6,719 nucleotides of DNA, taken from Elusimicrobiota bacterium (GTDB lineage: Bacteria; Elusimicrobiota; Elusimicrobia; UBA1565; UBA9628). Position 1 is the first letter of the stretch. Each line of letters opens with the position of its first letter. The notes beneath the pieces are model-generated. The model saw only the letters and a program-made list of their open reading frames with translations, made no database searches and was not told the DNA's origin. This document shows, one piece after another, positions 1 to 5,690 of the stretch. A program made the translations under genes and the position numbers. The stretch spans positions 1 through 6,719 of the forward strand of contig JAHFCD010000030.1 of NCBI GenBank assembly GCA_023249695.1, in the 5' to 3' direction.

Positions 1-669
1 GAGGAAGGTCTTGAAGGGAAAGCCCATCGCGTTGAGGAAGATCGACGTCAGCACGGTGTTCAGCGTCGAGATCAGGACCTGGGCGCCGACGACCCGCTCG
101 AAGCTGCGCATGAACAGCGACACGCGCGCGTTGATCTCGAGGCGCAGGGAATCGTACAGGTGCCCGCCGTGGTCGGCCGGGGAGGGCGTCAGGAAGCGCA
201 TCATCGCGACGAACATCCCCGTGACGACCTGGAAGACGCCGCGGGTCAGCAGGCCGCTGGTCTTGCTGACGGACGAGGAGTTGTCCCGCACCGCCGCCAC
301 GACGACGTCGCGCAGCTCCTTCGCGTTGTCGGCAGGGAAATCGAAGCCGTAGCGCTCGGAGAACGCCGCCAGGCGCGGCAGGACCGTGTCGAGCAGGAGC
401 GGCAGCCGGACGAGTCCGACGCGGAAGAACTGCACGAAGATCCAGCCGAGCGCGGCCGCCATGACCGTGAAGACGGCGACCGCCGCCCAGCGCGCGAGCG
501 CGGGGCGCGTCCCCGCGCCGCGCAGGCGGCGGTCGGTGACGTCCAGGATCATGAAGGACACCAGCCCGGCGAGGAGGAACGGGCCGAGATCGAAGCGCGC
601 GACCGCGATCAGGGCGAGCGCGAAGAGCGCGTAGGAGGCCAGGCGCGGGCCGGAGATCGGGCGGCTCAT
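1..669 (-). CDS. AI-2E/PerM-family transporter, N-terminal part (runs off left edge)
   Basis: The minus-strand frame is open from an ATG at 669-667 to the window edge, giving 223 residues with no stop. Residues about 10-24 and 29-43 form a hydrophobic hairpin and about 62-82 a third membrane segment. A soluble, partly helical stretch covers about 100-190. It is followed by FERVVGAQVLISTLNTVL (190-207) and a hydrophobic run ending in NAMGFPF (213-219). This order, and the Phe/Gly-Gln segment leading into a Leu/Ile-rich helix and a GxPF motif, match the AI-2E transporter family (PF01594; TqsA, PerM, YdiK). Full members have about 340-370 residues, so roughly the last third is missing. Members act in the inner membrane; AI-2 export and Na+/H+ antiport have been reported for different ones, so the substrate here is unknown. 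It is divergent from the desaturase gene. The ATG has no Shine-Dalgarno sequence but has a promoter-like hexamer 8 bp before it. The family call is firm; the substrate is not. Confidence 0.85.
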   Translation of the reverse strand, partial: MSRPISGPRLASYALFALALIAVARFDLGPFLLAGLVSFMILDVTDRRLRGAGTRPALARWAAVAVFTVMAAALGWIFVQFFRVGLVRLPLLLDTVLPRLAAFSERYGFDFPADNAKELRDVVVAAVRDNSSSVSKTSGLLTRGVFQVVTGMFVAMMRFLTPSPADHGGHLYDSLRLEINARVSLFMRSFERVVGAQVLISTLNTVLTSIFLNAMGFPFKTFL

Positions 670-677
670 CGGGCACA

Positions 678-686
678 AGAATAGCA
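678..686 (-). promoter_or_regulatory. Extended -10 promoter candidate for the AI-2E-family gene
   Basis: On the minus strand the sequence reads TGCTATTCT, a TGn extended -10 followed by TATTCT (683-678). It lies 8 bp before the ATG at 669, so transcription would begin at or next to the start codon. No good -35 hexamer is visible, which extended -10 promoters can tolerate. This is a visual match only. Confidence 0.4.
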
Positions 687-698
687 ATATTCGTTCCC

Positions 699-728
699 TT
701 GAGGACCCGGGGAAAGAACGAGTACACT
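699..728 (+). promoter_or_regulatory. Promoter candidate for the desaturase gene (TTGAGG-N18-TACACT)
   Basis: TTGAGG at 699-704 and TACACT at 723-728 are spaced 18 bp apart and resemble -35 and -10 hexamers. The ATG at 735 follows the -10 by 6 bp, so the transcript would have almost no leader. TACACT with the same 6-bp spacing also precedes the GTG of the hydrolase gene at 4941. The TTG at 699 could formally extend the desaturase frame upstream, but as part of a -35 it would not be in the message. Confidence 0.45.
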
Positions 729-734
729 AGGACC

Positions 735-1901
735 ATGAGCGATTATCGTCCACAGCAAGGCGCCGGCCGCCCCCTCGACTGGGTCAACACGACCTTCCTC
801 GTCGTCACGCCGCTCGTTGCGTTCTTGGGAACCGCCTGGTACGTCTGGCACCACGGCGTCACCTGGCTCGAGGTCGCGAACTTCGTCGTGATGTCCTCCC
901 TGACGAGCCTCTGCATCACCGGAGGCTACCACCGCTATTACTCGCACAAGACGTACGAGTGCTCCAAGCCCGTCCAGCTGTTCTACCTGATCTTCGGCGC
1001 CGCCGCGGTCGAGAACTCGGTGATCAATTGGGCCTCCGACCACCGCTACCACCACCGCTACGTGGATCAGGACGCCGACCCGTACAACATCCTCAAAGGC
1101 GGCCTGTACGCCCACATGGGCTGGATCCTCTTCAAGGACACCCGCGACCAGGTTCGCCGCTTCGAGAACATCCCCGACCTCCAGAAGGACCCGCTCGTGA
1201 TGTGGCAGCACCGCTGGTACCTGTGGCTCGTGGTCGTGGTCACCTTCGCCCTGCCCACCTATATCGGATTGGTGCAGGGGCGTCCCGTCGGAGGCCTCCT
1301 CTGGGGCGGCTTCCTGCGGGTCGTGTTCGTCCACCACACGACGTTCTTCATCAACTCGCTCGCGCATCTGTTCGGCTCGAAGCCCTACTCGCTCAAGGAC
1401 ACCGCGCGCGACTCGTGGGTGCTGGCGCCGCTGACCTTCGGCGAGGGCTATCACAACTTCCACCACAAGTTTCAGTTCGACTACCGCAACGGCCATCGCT
1501 GGTGGCACTTCGACGTCGCGAAATGGTTCATCAACGTGCTCAAGTGGACCGGCCAGGCCGACAGGCTCAAACGCACGCCCGAGGCGCTGATCCTCAAAGC
1601 GCGGCTCGAGGTCCAGAAGGAGCTGATCGCCGCGCGCGTCGCCGCATCGAGCGCTTCCGGCCGGCTCTGGGCGCGGCTGCAGCCGCGGCTCGACGCCGGC
1701 TCGCAGCGCGTCGTCGACGCGCATCAGGCCTGGCTCGCGGCGCGGGCCGAGTACCGCCACCGCGCCCACGACTGGGCGGCCGACGCGCGCCGCCAGTGGC
1801 AGGGCAAGCTCGCGATGCACCGCGCCGACTACGAGGCCGCGCTGATCCGCTGGCGCATGACGATGCGCGCGATGAACCGCCTGCCGCGGCCGGCCGCCTA
1901 G
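735..1901 (+). CDS. Membrane-bound fatty-acid (acyl-CoA delta-9 type) desaturase with C-terminal tail
   Basis: A 388-residue protein of the membrane-bound diiron fatty-acid desaturase family (PF00487; the SCD/Ole1/DesC branch). These enzymes use O2 and electrons to put a cis double bond into an acyl chain, which adjusts membrane fluidity. The histidine boxes are complete: HRYYSH (66-71), HRYHH (103-107) and HNFHH (240-244), plus NSLAH (207-211), which supplies the extra Asn/His ligands known in SCD1. Hydrophobic segments lie at about 19-37, 46-62, 80-97 and 161-181. The catalytic part ends near residue 280. The remaining ~105 residues are Arg/Ala/Trp-rich, predicted helical, and not part of the standard fold. 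There is no fused cytochrome b5, and no ferredoxin or reductase gene lies nearby, so the electron donor is encoded elsewhere. The ATG at 735 is preferred over the in-frame TTG at 699, which coincides with a -35-like hexamer. Acyl-CoA rather than acyl-lipid substrate is inferred from the family branch. Confidence 0.92.
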   Translation: MSDYRPQQGAGRPLDWVNTTFLVVTPLVAFLGTAWYVWHHGVTWLEVANFVVMSSLTSLCITGGYHRYYSHKTYECSKPVQLFYLIFGAAAVENSVINWASDHRYHHRYVDQDADPYNILKGGLYAHMGWILFKDTRDQVRRFENIPDLQKDPLVMWQHRWYLWLVVVVTFALPTYIGLVQGRPVGGLLWGGFLRVVFVHHTTFFINSLAHLFGSKPYSLKDTARDSWVLAPLTFGEGYHNFHHKFQFDYRNGHRWWHFDVAKWFINVLKWTGQADRLKRTPEALILKARLEVQKELIAARVAASSASGRLWARLQPRLDAGSQRVVDAHQAWLAARAEYRHRAHDWAADARRQWQGKLAMHRADYEAALIRWRMTMRAMNRLPRPAA

Positions 1902-1918
1902 GTCCTCTGACGGGACCT
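1900..1918 (+). repeat. Small inverted repeat at the desaturase stop codon
   Basis: AGGTCC (1900-1905) and GGACCT (1913-1918) pair perfectly over 6 bp with a 7-nt loop. The stem begins inside the TAG stop codon. It has no following T-run, so it is not a terminator by itself. It stands directly before the main terminator hairpin and may help protect the mRNA 3' end. Confidence 0.4.
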
Positions 1919-1923
1919 CGTTG

Positions 1924-1958
1924 GGCCCTCCGGCTCATCTCGGAGGGCCTTTCTCTTT
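1924..1958 (+). terminator. Rho-independent terminator after the desaturase gene
   Basis: GGCCCTCCG (1924-1932) and CGGAGGGCC (1941-1949) form a perfect 9-bp GC-rich stem around an 8-nt loop, followed at once by TTTCTCTTT (1950-1958). This is a textbook intrinsic terminator 22 bp past the desaturase stop. It separates the desaturase from the peptidase gene, whose start is only 13 bp after the T-run, so the peptidase needs its own promoter. Confidence 0.85.
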
Positions 1959-1963
1959 ATAGG
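1958..1963 (+). promoter_or_regulatory. -10-like hexamer before the M3 peptidase gene
   Basis: TATAGG (1958-1963) follows directly on the terminator T-run and lies 8 bp before the ATG at 1972. No clear -35 is seen; the expected position falls in the terminator hairpin. AGGA at 1961-1964, 7 nt before the ATG, could instead serve as a Shine-Dalgarno sequence, so the role of this stretch is uncertain. Confidence 0.3.
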
Positions 1964-1971
1964 ATGGCGTC

Positions 1972-4356
1972 ATGAAACAGCTCCCCCTCTTTCTCGCGCT
2001 GCTGCTGGCCCTTTCCCCCGCGCTTCCCGTCTCCGCGCAGGTCGTCGGCCAGTCCGCCTCCGCCGTTCCCGGCGGCGCTCCGTCCATCCCCGCTCTCCGC
2101 TTCGATCTCTCCCGCCCCGAGATGCGTCAGGCTTACCGCGACGCCTCCGCGACCCTCGACGGGGCGCTGGCCGGCATCGCCGCCGCGCCCGTCCCGCAGG
2201 CGACCTACGCCAACACCGTGCTGGCGCAGGAGAAGGCCGTCGGCGACTACGTCCGCGCGATGATCCCCCTCGTCTTCAACGCCCACGTCTCCCCCGACAA
2301 GGGCGTGCGCATGACCGCTCAGGCCATTGAGAAGGTGATGAACCGCCGCTTCGTCGAGCTGGGCCAGCGCAAGGACCTTTACGAGCGCGTGGAAGCCGCC
2401 GCGGCCAAGGCCGAGGCGCTCGACGCCCCCGACCAGAAGCTGCTCGACAAGATGCTGCGCGACTACCGCGACAACGGCCTCGGCCTCGACGACGAGAAGC
2501 GCGCCCGCCTCAAGGCGATCCAGACCAAGCTCAACGACCTCTCCTCGCGCTTCGAGATCAACATCAACGAGAGCAAGGACTGGCTCGAGGTGGACGACGC
2601 CGGCCTCGAGGGCCTGCCCGCCGATTACAAGGCGAGCCTCGACAAGACCCCCGAAGGCAAGTACAAGGTCGGCCTCGACTACCCGAGCTACGTGCCGTTC
2701 ATGCGCTACGCGAAGAACGGCGAGCTGCGCAAGGCGCTGAACCACAAATACGAGAACCGGGCGATGCCCGAGAATCTTCCGATCCTGAAAGAGGGCCTCG
2801 AGCTGCGCCGCGAGCTCGCGGTGCTGCTCGGCCACAAGGACTACCCGACGATGGCGCTCAAGGACCGCATGGCGCAGACGCCGGCGCGCGTCGCCGAGTT
2901 CCTGTCGCGCCTGACCGACAAGGTGCGCGAGCGCGCGAAGTCGGAGCTCGCCGCCGTGCTCGAGGTCAAGCGCCGCGACGATCCGTCGGCGAACGAGGTC
3001 GGAGACCACGAACGCGGCTTTTATTCGCGCATCCTGCGCGAGGAGAAATATTCTTACGACGCCGAAGAGGTCCGCCAGTATTTCCCCGTGGACCGCGTCG
3101 TCACCGGCGTGCTGAGCGTCTACCAGCGCATCCTCGGCGTGACCTTCCGCGAGGTGGCGGGCGGCCCCGTCTGGCACCCCGACGTGCGCCTGTTCGAGAT
3201 CGTCGACACGAAGACCTCCAAGCTCATCGGCCATTTCTACCTGGACCTCTACCCCCGCGAGGGCAAGTACACGCACGCGGCCGCGTTCCCGCTCCTGATG
3301 GGCCGCGCGATTCCCGGCGGTTACGACCAGACCGCCGCCGCGATGGTCGCCAATTTCCCCAAGGCCATCCCGGGCAAGCCCGCCTTGCTGCCGCACGCCG
3401 AGGTCGAGACCTTCTTCCACGAGTTCGGCCACCTGATGCACCAGACGCTCACGAAGGCGCGACACATGTCCTTCTCCGGCACCTCGGTCGCGCTCGACTT
3501 CGTCGAGGCCCCGTCGCAGATGCTCGAGAACTTCGCCTGGGAGCCTGAGGTGATCGCCGAGATCTCGGGCCGGTGGGATACCGGGGCGAAGCTGCCCGAG
3601 GCTCTTTTAAAGAAAATGACGGCCGCGCGCCGCTTCAACGAGGGCGTGCAGACCCTCCAGCAGATCGCGATGGCCTCCGCCGACATGGCCCTGCACGCGC
3701 TCGTGCCGTCGGATCCGTCCGCCGAGTTCAACCGCGTCGTCTCCGAGATCACCGGCATGCCCGCCGCGCCCGGCGGCAACTCCGCCGCGAGCTTCGGCCA
3801 CCTGATGGGCGGCTACGGCGCCGGCTATTACTCCTACCTGTGGTCCTTGGTCTTCGCGGAGGACATCTTCTCGGCGTTCAAGGCCGAGGGCCCGCTCAAC
3901 CCGGCCGTGGGCGCGCGCTATCGCCGCGACATCCTCGAGACCGGCTCGGAGCGCACGGAGGCGGAGTCGCTGAAGGCCTTCCTCGGCCGCGAGCCCAGCG
4001 AGGACGCGTTCATGAAGTCGCTCGAGGTCGTCAAGCCCGAGAGAGCCGAGCTCGCCGCGGCGCGCGGCCGCGTCGGCGCGCTGCCCGCGGGCGTGACGAT
4101 CGAGTTCCGCGAGCACTTCGTCGCCGACAACCCCCAGGTCGTCATCACGATTGACGGGCACACGGTGTATCACGAGTACCTGTACCACTCCGAGTCGAAC
4201 CTGGCGCGCCTGCGCCGCCGCTGGTGGAACCCGCTGACCTGGTTCGCCGGGCTCGGCCGGCCGTCCGACGACGTCTCCGCGCGCTACGAGGCGGCTCTGC
4301 GTTTCGCCGTCGAGGCCCGCGCGGTCTACGACAAGCGGGCCGCGCGCGCTAAATAA
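1972..4356 (+). CDS. Exported M3-family zinc oligopeptidase with C-terminal extension
   Basis: A 794-residue member of peptidase family M3 (thimet oligopeptidase/oligopeptidase A/Dcp type), which cuts short peptides in an enclosed zinc-containing channel. The active site is complete: HEFGH at 483-487 gives two zinc-binding His and the catalytic Glu484. The third ligand is Glu512 in DFVEAPSQ, 25 residues after His487 as is usual. GGYGAGYYSYLW (613-624) matches the substrate-binding Tyr/Gly loop. Residues 1-22 form a signal peptide with a short basic start, a Leu-rich core and a likely cut after VSA. There is no lipobox Cys, so the enzyme should be soluble in the periplasm or outside. Typical M3 enzymes end about 5 residues after the DAF motif near 680; here ~105 more residues follow, including a beta-rich stretch (about 707-735) and RRRWWNPLTWF (748-758). 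The start fits the signal peptide and an AGGA 7 nt upstream. The 3' end overlaps the convergent toxin gene by 8 bp. Confidence 0.93.
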   Translation: MKQLPLFLALLLALSPALPVSAQVVGQSASAVPGGAPSIPALRFDLSRPEMRQAYRDASATLDGALAGIAAAPVPQATYANTVLAQEKAVGDYVRAMIPLVFNAHVSPDKGVRMTAQAIEKVMNRRFVELGQRKDLYERVEAAAAKAEALDAPDQKLLDKMLRDYRDNGLGLDDEKRARLKAIQTKLNDLSSRFEININESKDWLEVDDAGLEGLPADYKASLDKTPEGKYKVGLDYPSYVPFMRYAKNGELRKALNHKYENRAMPENLPILKEGLELRRELAVLLGHKDYPTMALKDRMAQTPARVAEFLSRLTDKVRERAKSELAAVLEVKRRDDPSANEVGDHERGFYSRILREEKYSYDAEEVRQYFPVDRVVTGVLSVYQRILGVTFREVAGGPVWHPDVRLFEIVDTKTSKLIGHFYLDLYPREGKYTHAAAFPLLMGRAIPGGYDQTAAAMVANFPKAIPGKPALLPHAEVETFFHEFGHLMHQTLTKARHMSFSGTSVALDFVEAPSQMLENFAWEPEVIAEISGRWDTGAKLPEALLKKMTAARRFNEGVQTLQQIAMASADMALHALVPSDPSAEFNRVVSEITGMPAAPGGNSAASFGHLMGGYGAGYYSYLWSLVFAEDIFSAFKAEGPLNPAVGARYRRDILETGSERTEAESLKAFLGREPSEDAFMKSLEVVKPERAELAAARGRVGALPAGVTIEFREHFVADNPQVVITIDGHTVYHEYLYHSESNLARLRRRWWNPLTWFAGLGRPSDDVSARYEAALRFAVEARAVYDKRAARAK

Positions 4357-4744
4357 GCTCGAAGCCGGCCTGCTTGAAATGACGGTCGGTCGCGACGGCT
4401 CCGGACAGCCGCAGCCGCCGCATCACGGCGAAGGACGAACAATCGGTGAAGGACCAGCCTTTGTCCTTGTTCTTTTTGAACAAGCTCCAGGCGTCCTCGA
4501 AGTCCTCCGGCAGCAGGCGTACGAGCTCGACGACGCCGGGATCGAGCAAGGTCTCGCCGATGCGCTCGGCGTGCGCGGAGCCGAGCCGCGCGCGGGCGAG
4601 GGTCACCGTTTCATCGAAGACGAAATCGGTCGTCACGAGACGGCCTTCCCATAGTTCGAGCGCTTCGCGCACCGAATCGTGGGCCGGTTCGTCCGAGCGG
4701 GCGTAGGCATACCAGCCGGACGTATCGACAAAGACCCGCTTCAC
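4349..4744 (-). CDS. vapC: VapC-type PIN-domain toxin (ribonuclease)
   Basis: A 131-residue PIN-domain protein of the VapC type. These are Mg2+-dependent endoribonucleases that cut tRNA or rRNA and slow growth unless bound by a VapB antitoxin. The acidic residues are all present: Asp7 in FVDTSG, Glu45 in FDETVT, Asp101 in SFTDCSSF and Asp120 in ATDRHF. The length is normal and nothing suggests inactivation. The start is GTG at 4744, which overlaps the stop of the upstream antitoxin frame as GTGA, the usual coupling in vapBC operons. No Shine-Dalgarno sequence is seen, so translation may depend on that coupling. The 3' end overlaps the convergent peptidase gene by 8 bp. The antitoxin ahead of it appears to lack its N-terminal half. 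The RNA target cannot be read from the sequence. Confidence 0.9.
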   Translation of the reverse strand: MKRVFVDTSGWYAYARSDEPAHDSVREALELWEGRLVTTDFVFDETVTLARARLGSAHAERIGETLLDPGVVELVRLLPEDFEDAWSLFKKNKDKGWSFTDCSSFAVMRRLRLSGAVATDRHFKQAGFELI

Positions 4745-4848
4745 GAGTCTTTGCCGTAGAGCGCACGGTCATGGTCGGCAGCCAAGGGCCCGCCCGGGTC
4801 GCGGGCGATGCCCCTGATGTCCGCGAGCTTCCGCGAAGACGCGGCGGG
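4741..4848 (-). pseudogene. vapB: VapB-type antitoxin remnant (C-terminal part only)
   Basis: This minus-strand frame is coupled to vapC (stop TGA at 4743-4741 inside GTGA). It encodes 35 residues ending in AADHDRALYGKDS. An HDxxLYG ending after a Gly/Pro-rich linker is typical of ribbon-helix-helix VapB antitoxins that partner this PIN class, and that end is the part that binds the toxin. Upstream the frame hits a TAA at 4851-4849. There is no ATG, GTG or CTG in the 35 codons; the only usual alternative is a TTG at 4785, which would give 14 residues. The N-terminal DNA-binding half (about 40 residues in relatives) is not visible in any frame upstream. A strong promoter sits exactly where it should be coded. 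Likely a truncated antitoxin; expression from a non-canonical start, or a sequence or assembly error, are the alternatives. Confidence 0.6.
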
Positions 4849-4875
4849 TTATATAGCATTGTGTATGTTTGTCAA
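4848..4875 (-). promoter_or_regulatory. Near-consensus sigma-70 promoter for the vapBC locus
   Basis: On the minus strand TTGACA (4875-4870) is followed after 16 bp by TATAAC (4853-4848). The -35 matches consensus perfectly and the -10 in five of six positions. Transcription should start near 4842-4840, about 95-100 nt before the vapC GTG. The promoter lies inside what should be the antitoxin coding region, so the message would carry only the C-terminal antitoxin codons. This AT-rich patch stands out against the GC-rich surroundings. Confidence 0.7.
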
Positions 4876-4928
4876 TCCCCCCTCGCTTACGATACGATCG
4901 AGGAGGCCGTAAAGTTCCATTGCTCGGG

Positions 4929-4934
4929 TACACT
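4929..4934 (+). promoter_or_regulatory. -10-like TACACT before the hydrolase gene
   Basis: TACACT lies 6 bp before the GTG at 4941, the same hexamer and spacing as before the desaturase ATG at 735. No convincing -35 is found 16-18 bp upstream. If it is used, the hydrolase mRNA is essentially leaderless. An AGGAGG at 4901-4906 is too far from this GTG to act as its ribosome site. Confidence 0.35.
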
Positions 4935-4940
4935 ATCAGG

Positions 4941-5690
4941 GTGAAAAAGGTCTCGATGCGCGTCCACGACGGCCCGGGGCCCACGGTGATCTATCTCCCG
5001 GGATTGCACGGCGATTGGGGCCTCATCGGGGCCTTCCGGCGCGCGCTCGGCGAGCGCGTGCGCTTCGTCGAATTCTCTTACTCGAAAGAGGAACTCTCCT
5101 TGGAAGCGCTCGCGGAGCTGGTTCACGCGGAGCTGACCGCCAAGGGCGTGACCTCGGGCTGGATCTTGGGACAGTCCTTCGGCTCCCAGGTCGGCTGGGC
5201 GCTGGTCGCGCGGGGATTCGCGGCCGACGGCGTGGTGCTGGCCGGCGGCTTCGTGAGGCATCCCTGGCCGTGGGGCGCGGTCCTTTTTCGCGCGATCCTC
5301 GCCGCGCCCGCCTGGCTCATCGGCCCGGGCTATCGCGCGTATACGGCCGTCTGCAATGCCGCGGCGCGCCGCGGCGCCGACGAGGCGCGTGAGCTGATGG
5401 CCTTCGCCGAGAACCGCGGTCCGGCCGAGTGGCGGGCGAGCGCCTGGCGGCTGTCCTTGATCGCGCGCGCCGACCCGCGTCCCGTCGCGCGGGCGTTCCG
5501 CTCGCCGGTCCACTATCTCGGCGGCATGATCGACCCGCTCGTCCCCTGGCCCCTCGTGACGCGCTGGCTCCAGCGCGAATGCCCGGGCTATAAGGGCGAG
5601 GCCATCATCCGCGCCGCCGACCACAACGTGCTCGGCAGCTCGCCGCGCGAGTCCGCCGAGCGCGTCCTGGCCTGGCTCGGTGTGCGATAG
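4941..5690 (+). CDS. Alpha/beta-fold hydrolase
   Basis: A 249-residue alpha/beta hydrolase with a complete catalytic triad. The nucleophile elbow is GQSFG (77-81) with Ser79, the acid is Asp198 in GGMIDPLVPW, and the base is His228 in ADHNVL. The oxyanion loop is LPGLHGD (19-25). A helical cap of about residues 105-180 contains a hydrophobic patch (WGAVLFRAILAAPAWLIG, 111-128) that could bind an acyl or other hydrophobic group, or touch membrane. There is no signal peptide, so it is likely cytoplasmic. Esterase or lipase-like activity is the generic expectation; the substrate is not readable. The start is uncertain: GTG 4941 is chosen because it lies just ahead of the first beta strand and 6 bp after a -10-like TACACT. 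An in-frame TTG at 4920, 13 nt after AGGAGG, would add 7 residues, and the TTG at 4869 falls in the opposite promoter. Its TAG stop directly abuts the stop of the convergent downstream gene. Confidence 0.85.
   Translation: MKKVSMRVHDGPGPTVIYLPGLHGDWGLIGAFRRALGERVRFVEFSYSKEELSLEALAELVHAELTAKGVTSGWILGQSFGSQVGWALVARGFAADGVVLAGGFVRHPWPWGAVLFRAILAAPAWLIGPGYRAYTAVCNAAARRGADEARELMAFAENRGPAEWRASAWRLSLIARADPRPVARAFRSPVHYLGGMIDPLVPWPLVTRWLQRECPGYKGEAIIRAADHNVLGSSPRESAERVLAWLGVR

Noticed and set aside
160..684. Plus-strand frame over the transporter region.
   Set aside because: The product is Arg/Glu/Asp/Gln-rich without fold signals, while the opposite strand encodes a clear membrane protein of a known family.
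666..1820. Long minus-strand open frame opposite the desaturase gene.
   Set aside because: It lies wholly antisense to a gene with all histidine boxes, has low-complexity Val/Arg/Glu/Asp-rich protein with no recognisable motif, and is explained by GC-rich codon bias.
1964..1975. Three-codon frame ATG GCG TCA TGA overlapping the peptidase start as ATGA, considered as a regulatory leader peptide.
   Set aside because: It is expected by chance, has no ribosome site, and if the -10-like TATAGG is used, it starts upstream of the transcript.
1957..3465. 502-codon minus-strand open frame opposite the M3 peptidase gene.
   Set aside because: It mirrors the third-position GC bias of the peptidase; the product is repetitive Val/Leu/Glu/Ala/His-rich text with no domain.
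4849..4920. A 23-codon minus-strand frame (ATG at 4920) in phase with the antitoxin remnant, ending at the TAA at 4851-4849, considered as the missing VapB N-terminus.
   Set aside because: Its sequence does not resemble a ribbon-helix-helix domain, it is too short, and the promoter -35 and -10 lie within it, so it would not be in the vapBC message.
4887..5624. Minus-strand frame opposite the alpha/beta hydrolase.
   Set aside because: The hydrolase strand has a complete catalytic triad in order; the antisense product shows only Arg/Ala/Gly-rich sequence.
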